Of a stretch of 5,323 bases of DNA, positions 1 to 4,198 are shown piece after piece (within the stretch, counting starts at the first letter, position 1; every line of letters starts with the position of its first letter). The translations under genes and the position numbers were made by a program. Source of the DNA: a bacterium (GTDB lineage: Bacteria > Babelota > Babeliae > Babelales > RVW-14); the NCBI GenBank assembly GCA_030432505.1, contig JAUIHA010000071.1, positions 1-5,323 on the forward strand. Reading direction: 5' to 3'. A model generated the notes under the pieces. It worked only from the letters and a program-made list of their open reading frames with translations. It was not told the DNA's origin and did not search any database.

Positions 1-45
1 TATTAATACATAAATAATGGCAGAAATCACAAAACCAATATTCAT
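1..45 (-). CDS. N-terminus of a probable membrane protein (cut by window edge)
   Basis: Only the first 15 codons are present, reading MNIGFVISAIIYVLI on the minus strand before the window ends. The start is an ATG with a good Shine-Dalgarno site AAAGGA (52-57) six bases upstream, which is the main reason to call it a gene. Almost every visible residue is hydrophobic, which suggests an N-terminal transmembrane segment or an uncleaved signal anchor, so the product probably sits in the cytoplasmic membrane. It lies 77 bases downstream of csaA in the same direction, with no clear terminator between, so it may be the last visible member of the rpsI-glmS-csaA transcript. The family cannot be recognised from so few residues. 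Confidence 0.55.
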   Translation of the reverse strand, partial: MNIGFVISAIIYVLI

Positions 46-51
46 AAAAGA

Positions 52-65
52 TCCTTTATTAAAGG
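52..65 (-). promoter_or_regulatory. Shine-Dalgarno site inside a small hairpin, upstream of the left-edge gene
   Basis: On the minus strand the sequence CCTTT-AAT-AAAGG (arms 61-65 and 53-57) can fold into a five-pair hairpin. Its 3' arm is most of the AAAGGA ribosome binding site of the left-edge gene. Folding would mask the SD and could reduce initiation. The stem is short and AT-rich, so a regulatory role is only a possibility; the SD itself is well supported. Confidence 0.4.
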
Positions 66-122
66 GGAAAAATAAGATTTTTTCTAAAGTAGCAGATTTT
101 TATAAAGTAAATAAAGAGGCCC

Positions 123-455
123 TTAAAATAGACGCTTTCCATTGGGGATTTGCTTACCAGGAGATACAAGAGATATGAATTCATCCTCATCGGGGAGCCC
201 TAAAACTAGGACTTCAGACATAAATGGCCCAATTTGTTTTTTTGGAAAGTTTACAACGGCTATTATCTGTTTATTAATAAGCTGTTTGGGTTTGTAGTTT
301 TGTGTGATTTGAGCAGAGCTTTTTTTTATACCTATCTCGTCGCCAAAATCTATCGTGAGTTTATAAGCGGGTCTGCGAGCTTCTGGGAATTCCTTAGCTG
401 CTATGATGGTGCCAACGCGTATATCAACTTTTAAAAAGTCGTCAAAAGAAATCAT
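123..455 (-). CDS. csaA: CsaA, tRNA-binding-domain (OB-fold) chaperone-like protein
   Basis: The 110-residue product is a single OB-fold domain of the CsaA / EMAP-II-like tRNA-binding family, usual length for CsaA. Family landmarks run the whole length: FDDFLKVDIRVGTI (4-17), FPEARRPAYKL (23-33), DFGDEIGIKKSSAQIT (36-51), VVNFPKKQIGPFMSEVLVLG (67-86) and a C-terminal PNGKRLF. Family members are cytoplasmic homodimers that bind tRNA in vitro. The Bacillus protein has been described as a chaperone linked to protein export, but the physiological role is not settled. The ATG start is supported by AGGA eight bases upstream. The gene starts 36 bases after the glmS stop in the same direction, with no hairpin or T-run between, so co-transcription with glmS is likely. 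Identification is firm; function is inherited from the family. Confidence 0.95.
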   Translation of the reverse strand: MISFDDFLKVDIRVGTIIAAKEFPEARRPAYKLTIDFGDEIGIKKSSAQITQNYKPKQLINKQIIAVVNFPKKQIGPFMSEVLVLGLPDEDEFISLVSPGKQIPNGKRLF

Positions 456-491
456 AAAAGTATCCTGGTAAAGTTTGAAACTTGTTTGAAT

Positions 492-2405
492 TTACTCAAC
501 AGTTACTGATTTTGCGAGATTTCTCGGCTTATCAATTGGACGACCAAGTTTGCAGGTAATGTGGTATACAAAGAATTGCATAAGGCCAGTCATTGCTAAA
601 GGTCCAAGTAGAGGTTTAACTTTAGGTATAATAAACGCGGTGTCTGCTATATTGATAAGTTCTTTTTGCCCCTCAAAAGCAAAAACAAGGAGGTGTCCTT
701 TTCGAGCTTTTACTTCCTGAGCATTAGAAACAATTTTTTGGTAAACAATTTTGTCGAGTGTTGAGAACAATACAACAGGGGTATACTCATCTATCAAGGC
801 AATAGGACCGTGTTTAAGTTCTCCAGCAGGGTAACATTGAGAGAAAATGTAAGAAATCTCTTTAAGTTTTAATGCTGCTTCTAGAGCAAATGGATAACTG
901 ATGTTACGCCCAAGGAAAATAAAGCGAGAGTATTTAGAATATTGTTCAGCAAGTTCATGAGTAATTTTAAGTTTGTAACTTTCAATTACAGTTTCTAAAA
1001 TTTCTGCAGCAATAAAGAGATCTTCTTCTGAATCATGCATATCAAGGGCTGAGATAAGGCCTTTTTCTAAGGCTATTCTGTTAGCCAGCCAGTAAAGAAT
1101 ACTGAGCTGAGTAGAAAAAGCTTTGGTTGAAGCAACAGATATTTCAGGTCCTGCCTGCATAGGTAAGAAACCACCGGCTTCACGAACAATTGTGCTTGAA
1201 GCAACATTTGTAAGGGCGATAGTTGGTACATCTTGAGCGTTGATCAAACGCAGTGCTTGAAGTGTATCTGCGGTTTCGCCTGATTGTGAGATAAGAATAT
1301 AAACACTATCTTCTTGGTTGAAGAAAGGCATGTACAGAAACTCTGAAGCAAGGTAAACACGAGCAGGTATTTTACAGAAAGATTCGAAGAAAAACTGTGC
1401 TACCCGGGCAGCATGCCATGATGTTCCAGCTGCAATTAAATTGACGCTTTTAAGATTCTTGACCTGCTTTGGCGTGATGCCTAGTTGGCGCCAAATACAA
1501 TCGTTGTATTCTTCTTTGTATCGGGAAAAAGGCTCGCTTGTTTCATCTGATTGACAGCTGCTTGATGAATTACCAATGACTTTGCAAAATGATATTGAGC
1601 GTGTAATTGCTCGTTTTTGCTCATAAATTTCTTTGAGCATGTAATGTTCAAAGCCTTGTTTATCTGTCTGCGTGTATTCTTCTTTTACTTTTTGAGAAAT
1701 CACTTCAAGAGGTTTTCCGTCAAAGTCAAAGAGATCAATGTTGTTTTTTGTAACAATTGCAAAGCTTGTATCAGGAAGGAAGACGACGTCTTTAGTTTTA
1801 TCAGAGAATGCAATAAAGTCTGATGCTACAAAGTGTTCATTTTCTCCTATTCCAACAACAAGAGGAGAACGTCTTCTGATAACAATCAACTGATCTGGAT
1901 ATTGCTCCATCATTACTACAAGAGCAAAAGCCCCCTCAAGTTTTTTCACGAGAGACATGATGGCAAGCTTAAGTGTTGGCTGTTCTTGTACGAGCTCATC
2001 GAAAAGATGGGCAATAACCTCAGTGTCTGTTGAGGATTCAAAAGCATGCTTTGCTTTGATGAGTTCCTCGCGTAGATCTTCGTATCCTTCAACGATACCA
2101 TTGTGTACGATGGCTATGCTTTTGTCAGAGTTGAACTGCGGATGGGCATTTTTCTTGTCAACAACTCCATGAGTTGCCCACCTGGTATGTCCCATACCGA
2201 CAGATCCATCAAATGTTACTTTTTCGGAAAGTTTTTTGAGAAGGGAAACGCCACCAGCTTCCTTTTGAAAACTGAATTGCTTGTGCTTTTCATCAATACA
2301 TACGATACCAGCAGAATCATACCCTCGATACTCAAGTTTTTTTAAGCCCTCAAGGATATAACTACGGCTTTTTTTCTCACCGACGTAGCCAATTATTCCA
2401 CACAT
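492..2405 (-). CDS. glmS: Glutamine--fructose-6-phosphate aminotransferase (isomerizing)
   Basis: GlmS makes glucosamine-6-phosphate from fructose-6-phosphate and glutamine, the committed step to UDP-GlcNAc for peptidoglycan and, where present, LPS. It acts in the cytoplasm, normally as a dimer. The 637-residue protein has an N-terminal class II glutaminase domain (about 2-240) beginning with the nucleophile Cys2, followed by GYDSAG (28-33), HTRWATHG (73-80), HNGIVEGY (101-108) and STDTEVIAHL (125-134). Two SIS sugar-isomerase domains follow (about 320-460 and 490-625), with AAGTSWHA (325-332), SQSGETADT (373-381), ISVASTKAFSTQ (422-433), LKEISY (514-519) and GELKHGP (528-534, His532). It ends in the canonical NLAKSVTVE with Lys632. 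E. coli GlmS has 609 residues. Most of the excess is a Ser/Cys-rich insertion in the linker at about 272-306. The start is fixed by Cys2, and GAGAGAAG at 2412-2419 is the probable SD. The 80 bases upstream are too short for, and show no sign of, a glmS ribozyme. Confidence 0.98.
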   Translation of the reverse strand: MCGIIGYVGEKKSRSYILEGLKKLEYRGYDSAGIVCIDEKHKQFSFQKEAGGVSLLKKLSEKVTFDGSVGMGHTRWATHGVVDKKNAHPQFNSDKSIAIVHNGIVEGYEDLREELIKAKHAFESSTDTEVIAHLFDELVQEQPTLKLAIMSLVKKLEGAFALVVMMEQYPDQLIVIRRRSPLVVGIGENEHFVASDFIAFSDKTKDVVFLPDTSFAIVTKNNIDLFDFDGKPLEVISQKVKEEYTQTDKQGFEHYMLKEIYEQKRAITRSISFCKVIGNSSSSCQSDETSEPFSRYKEEYNDCIWRQLGITPKQVKNLKSVNLIAAGTSWHAARVAQFFFESFCKIPARVYLASEFLYMPFFNQEDSVYILISQSGETADTLQALRLINAQDVPTIALTNVASSTIVREAGGFLPMQAGPEISVASTKAFSTQLSILYWLANRIALEKGLISALDMHDSEEDLFIAAEILETVIESYKLKITHELAEQYSKYSRFIFLGRNISYPFALEAALKLKEISYIFSQCYPAGELKHGPIALIDEYTPVVLFSTLDKIVYQKIVSNAQEVKARKGHLLVFAFEGQKELINIADTAFIIPKVKPLLGPLAMTGLMQFFVYHITCKLGRPIDKPRNLAKSVTVE

Positions 2406-2485
2406 TTCCTACTTCTCTCTTACTTTCAAAAAAGTGTTCACAAAAATTCTTTCATGCAAGGCACAAAGATACGAGTAAATATCGA

Positions 2486-2896
2486 TTAACGCTTTACGAA
2501 TTGGAACTTTCTACGAGCACCTCTTTGACCGTATTTCTTACGCTCTTTATTACGTGCATCTACGGTCAAGAGATCGTTTTTACGAAGAAGAGGTCTAAGC
2601 GACTCATCTGATTCAAGCAATGCTCGAGCAATTCCTAAACGAATAGCTTCAGCTTGCCCTTTGAGACCACCGCCTCCAACATTGATTTTCACGTCGAAGT
2701 TTTTTTCTAAGGAAGCAGCTTTTAATGGAGTTTCTACGATGCTTTTTGTTACATCAGTGTCGAAGTACTGCTTATGATCTTTACCATTAACAACGATGTT
2801 ACCCTTTCCAGCTTTTTTAAGCCAAACACGAGCTACGGCTCTTTTTCTACGACCAACACCGTGAATATTATTTTGATTTTGTTGAGTTTTGTTCAT
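2486..2896 (-). CDS. rpsI: 30S ribosomal protein S9
   Basis: S9 (uS9) is a small-subunit protein whose C-terminal tail reaches the P-site tRNA. The 136-residue product fits bacterial S9, with GVGRRKRAVARV (13-24), the GNIVVNG turn (32-38), VGGGGLKGQAEAIRLGIARAL (central helix region, 73-93), and the basic tail KKYGQRGARRKFQFVKR with the invariant final Lys-Arg. The first 12 residues are a short Gln/Asn-rich extension (QQNQNN). The ATG is preceded only by a weak purine SD (GAAAGA). In most bacteria rpsI directly follows rplM (L13), but here no rplM lies upstream; the upstream neighbour is a tRNA gene and rpsI has its own promoter region. It is followed by glmS after 80 bases with no obvious terminator, so read-through into glmS is plausible. 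Confidence 0.98.
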   Translation of the reverse strand: MNKTQQNQNNIHGVGRRKRAVARVWLKKAGKGNIVVNGKDHKQYFDTDVTKSIVETPLKAASLEKNFDVKINVGGGGLKGQAEAIRLGIARALLESDESLRPLLRKNDLLTVDARNKERKKYGQRGARRKFQFVKR

Positions 2897-2931
2897 AAGT
2901 CTTTCAATCTGAAATAAATACTAACATTTCG

Positions 2932-2937
2932 ATTATA
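2932..2937 (-). promoter_or_regulatory. Possible proximal -10 box for rpsI
   Basis: A perfect TATAAT on the minus strand lies 35 bases upstream of the rpsI ATG. The hexamer 17 bases further upstream (ATGCAG) is a poor -35 match and there is no TG extension. It may be a secondary promoter, or chance in AT-rich DNA. Confidence 0.35.
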
Positions 2938-2992
2938 CTTAAAAGCATGTCTAACTGCATAAAAGCGCTAAAGAAGGCACTTTCATTTATGA

Positions 2993-3021
2993 ATACTACC
3001 TTCTTAATAAGCTTTTGTCAA
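2993..3021 (-). promoter_or_regulatory. Sigma70-type promoter for rpsI (and probably glmS-csaA)
   Basis: The minus strand carries a consensus -35 TTGACA (3016-3021), a spacer of exactly 17 bases, and the -10 hexamer TAGTAT (2993-2998), five of six to consensus. Predicted initiation is near 2985-2987, giving a leader of about 90 bases before the rpsI start. It lies downstream of the tRNA-Thr gene, so rpsI can be expressed independently of it. It is the strongest promoter-like sequence in the window. Confidence 0.75.
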
Positions 3022-3062
3022 AAAAACAGCAACTTTTCCATGCCATTAAAGATTTTGGCCTG

Positions 3063-3088
3063 CCAGCTGAAGTCTTGGCGAAAGCTGG
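3063..3088 (-). repeat. Inverted repeat joining the tRNA CCA end to its trailer
   Basis: CCAGCT (83-88 of the 3000s on the plus coordinates, 3083-3088) and its complement AGCTGG (3063-3068) are separated by 14 bases. On the minus-strand transcript the 5' arm begins with the CCA tail of tRNA-Thr. The six-pair stem could form in the precursor RNA just after the mature tRNA. No T-run follows immediately, so it is not a canonical terminator. A role in 3' processing is conceivable but unproven. Confidence 0.4.
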
Positions 3089-3160
3089 AGCCGATGATCG
3101 GAGTTGAACCGACGGCCTACTGATTACGAATCAGTTGCTCTACCACTGAGCTACACCGGC
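3086..3160 (-). tRNA. tRNA-Thr (anticodon CGU), CCA encoded
   Basis: The 75-base gene folds into a full cloverleaf on the minus strand. The acceptor stem is GCCGGTG with CATCGGC (one G-U pair). The D-arm is GCTC/GAGC with loop AGTGGTA. The anticodon stem is ACTGA/TCAGT with loop TTCGTAA, giving anticodon CGU for the threonine codon ACG. The variable region is five bases, and the T-arm is GTCGG/CCGAT with loop TTCAACT. The discriminator is U, followed by an encoded CCA (3086-3088). Because a UGU-anticodon tRNA-Thr can usually also read ACG, this isoacceptor is normally an auxiliary one. The gene lies between dksA and rpsI in the same orientation and has its own promoter. Confidence 0.97.
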
Positions 3161-3175
3161 CAAAAAGCTTGCAGG

Positions 3176-3204
3176 ATTATACCATATTTTTGTGAGAATG
3201 GTAG
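3176..3204 (-). promoter_or_regulatory. Extended -10 promoter for tRNA-Thr
   Basis: A perfect -10 TATAAT (3176-3181) is preceded by TGG, giving the extended -10 form TGnTATAAT. A weak -35 CTACCA (3199-3204, three of six to consensus) lies at 17 bases. The box ends 15 bases before the first tRNA base, which predicts a leader of only about eight bases. It fits entirely between the dksA stop and the tRNA gene. Confidence 0.7.
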
Positions 3205-3208
3205 GTTT

Positions 3209-3553
3209 TTATCCTTCAAATGCTTCCTGGCAAACAATACAGCGAGCGGCGTAAGGGAAATTTTGTAGGCGTTTTTCAGAGATAGGCTCTTCACAGTCTA
3301 TACAATTACCGTATTCTCCGTGGGTTATTCGTCCCAAAGCATCCTCTATAAGGCGCAATTCGTCAATTTCTGATTGCTCTAGAGAGCTTTTGAGCTTTTC
3401 TATGCTGGTTGATAACGCCTCATCTCCACTATCAAGGACTTGGTCATCGCGTCCCTTTTCTTGGGTGGACTTAGATAAAAGATCCGTCATTTCTGCTCTG
3501 CGAAGCTGTAATTTTTCTTCCATTTCGTTAAGAAATTTTCCCCTTTGCTTCAC
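3209..3553 (-). CDS. DksA/TraR-family C4 zinc-finger regulator
   Basis: The 114-residue protein has the architecture of DksA/TraR regulators, which insert a coiled coil into the RNA polymerase secondary channel and, with ppGpp in characterised cases, alter transcription of stable-RNA and amino-acid genes. Two charged helices (about 8-30 and 50-78) flank a tip with DSGDEA (41-46), matching the DxxDxA tip motif of E. coli DksA. The C4 zinc finger is CIDC (84-87) and CIVC (105-108), preceded by the typical GEYGNC. It is shorter than E. coli DksA (151 residues), mainly at the N-terminus. The start is GTG, supported by a strong SD GAGGAAGG (3560-3567) six bases upstream; the next Met (residue 11) would lose part of the first helix and lacks this SD. 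Its first 26 bases overlap the end of tadA, implying translational coupling. I leave the symbol blank because the exact subfamily (DksA, DksA2, YteA- or TraR-like) cannot be settled by eye. Confidence 0.92.
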   Translation of the reverse strand: MKQRGKFLNEMEEKLQLRRAEMTDLLSKSTQEKGRDDQVLDSGDEALSTSIEKLKSSLEQSEIDELRLIEDALGRITHGEYGNCIDCEEPISEKRLQNFPYAARCIVCQEAFEG

Positions 3554-4031
3554 GCTGATCCTTCCTCTTTAAAGATTTGGTTCTTAGTTTTTTAAAAAAC
3601 TTTTTAAGGAGCCCTAGGCATTGATCTTTTTCAATGTCTTTTTTTACCGTAATTTTTTTGGAGTAAAAAGGAAGCTCGTCTATGTTGTCCAGTCCAACTC
3701 CAAAAAGTGTCGACTTTGAGCCGTAAGCAATTAGCTGTATTCTACTTAGTTGAATGAGCCCAAAGCACATCAGACAAGGCTCAAGGGTAACATAGATCCT
3801 ATACCCATTCAATCTCCAGTCACCAATTTTTTTACAGGCTTTTTTTATCGCTATCGCCTCTGCATGGTCTGTTTGCGAGTTGTTGAGTTCAGTTTTGTTG
3901 TATCCCCGTCCAACAATATTACCGTCTGGATCTACAACAATCGCTCCTATGGGGACTTCATTTTTAAGGTACGCTTTTTCTGCTTGTTTGAGTGCCTGTT
4001 GCATGTACCATGCATCGCTTTTTTTTATCAT
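3528..4031 (-). CDS. tadA: tRNA-specific adenosine deaminase TadA
   Basis: TadA converts A34 to inosine in the anticodon of tRNA-Arg(ACG), allowing one tRNA to read several CGN codons. The 167-residue product matches E. coli TadA in length and has the zinc deaminase signatures: PIGAIVV (27-33), DHAEAIAI (55-62) with zinc ligand His56 and catalytic Glu58, and LEPCLMC (83-89) with ligands Cys86 and Cys89. The C-terminal helix KDQCLGLLKKFFKKLR (135-150) aligns with the TadA-specific terminal helix, and a very basic tail follows. Odd points: the loop after the PCxxC helix reads GSKSTLFGV instead of the usual G-A-x-D-x-K-x-G-A, so the conserved Asp and Lys are Ser107 and Leu109. A related nucleoside or guanine deaminase is therefore a lesser alternative. 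The ATG has only a weak SD and is followed by an A8 run. Its last 26 bases overlap dksA. Confidence 0.9.
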   Translation of the reverse strand: MIKKSDAWYMQQALKQAEKAYLKNEVPIGAIVVDPDGNIVGRGYNKTELNNSQTDHAEAIAIKKACKKIGDWRLNGYRIYVTLEPCLMCFGLIQLSRIQLIAYGSKSTLFGVGLDNIDELPFYSKKITVKKDIEKDQCLGLLKKFFKKLRTKSLKRKDQREAKGKIS

Positions 4032-4097
4032 TGATTTTTTTATTAACGTTTTTTTATGGTTTTGTTTTACACCTAGCTATCAAAATGTTGACGATAA

Positions 4098-4106
4098 TGC
4101 TATACT
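4098..4106 (+). promoter_or_regulatory. Possible extended -10 promoter for gyrB
   Basis: TGC followed by TATACT (4101-4106) forms an extended -10 element on the plus strand. The region 17 bases upstream has no good -35. A TTGACG at 4088-4093 is too close to serve this -10. Initiation would fall near 4112-4114, giving a leader of about 85 bases before gyrB, and would place the T-tract repeats inside that leader. Confidence 0.5.
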
Positions 4107-4111
4107 ACTAG

Positions 4112-4140
4112 AAAGTTTTTTTATTTTTAAAGTTTTTTTA
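4112..4140 (+). repeat. Tandem 12-base T-tract repeat in the gyrB leader
   Basis: AAAGTTTTTTTA occurs exactly twice (4112-4123 and 4129-4140), 17 bases apart start to start. The second copy also forms a weak hairpin AAAGTT-TTTTT-AACTTT (4129-4145). These lie just downstream of the putative gyrB -10 and upstream of the SD. They could affect initiation, DNA bending or transcript slippage, or could be simple AT-rich drift. Confidence 0.5.
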
Positions 4141-4198
4141 ACTTTGTTCGTGATGGTGTTGTATCAAAACGAATAATCGTCCTATCAAAGGTTGTTGT

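Noticed and set aside
17..178. Plus-strand 53-residue open frame starting MAEITKPIF, partly antisense to the end of csaA
   Set aside because: It has no Shine-Dalgarno site, overlaps the conserved csaA C-terminus, and runs opposite to the better supported left-edge gene start.
1617..2345. Several plus-strand open frames of 66-80 residues
   Set aside because: All are antisense to conserved GlmS sequence, overlap one another in different frames and lack convincing ribosome binding sites.
2406..2485. glmS ribozyme upstream of glmS
   Set aside because: The gap is only 80 bases, AT-rich, and lacks the nested pseudoknot stems; the ribozyme is also largely confined to Gram-positive lineages.
2951..2986. 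Eleven-codon leader peptide frame (MKVPSLALLCS) between the promoter and rpsI
   Set aside because: Its ATG falls at the predicted transcription start with no room for an SD, and it has no run of regulatory codons or attenuator hairpin.
3040..3123. Plus-strand short frame beginning MPLKILACQ and running through the tRNA gene
   Set aside because: It is the well-known artefact of reading a tRNA gene antisense, and has no supporting start signal.
4088..4106. TTGACG paired with TATACT as a full sigma70 promoter for gyrB
   Set aside because: The spacing is only seven bases, far below the required 16-18, so only the extended -10 reading is kept.
4032..4110. Minus-strand promoter for tadA
   Set aside because: Candidates such as TTGATA or TCAACA have no acceptable -10 partner at suitable spacing; a promoter must be near but I cannot place it.
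3750..4176. Plus-strand open frames of 94 and 98 residues across tadA and the gyrB leader
   Set aside because: They are antisense to the tadA active-site motifs and are Cys/Phe-rich in a way expected from reading A-rich coding DNA backwards.
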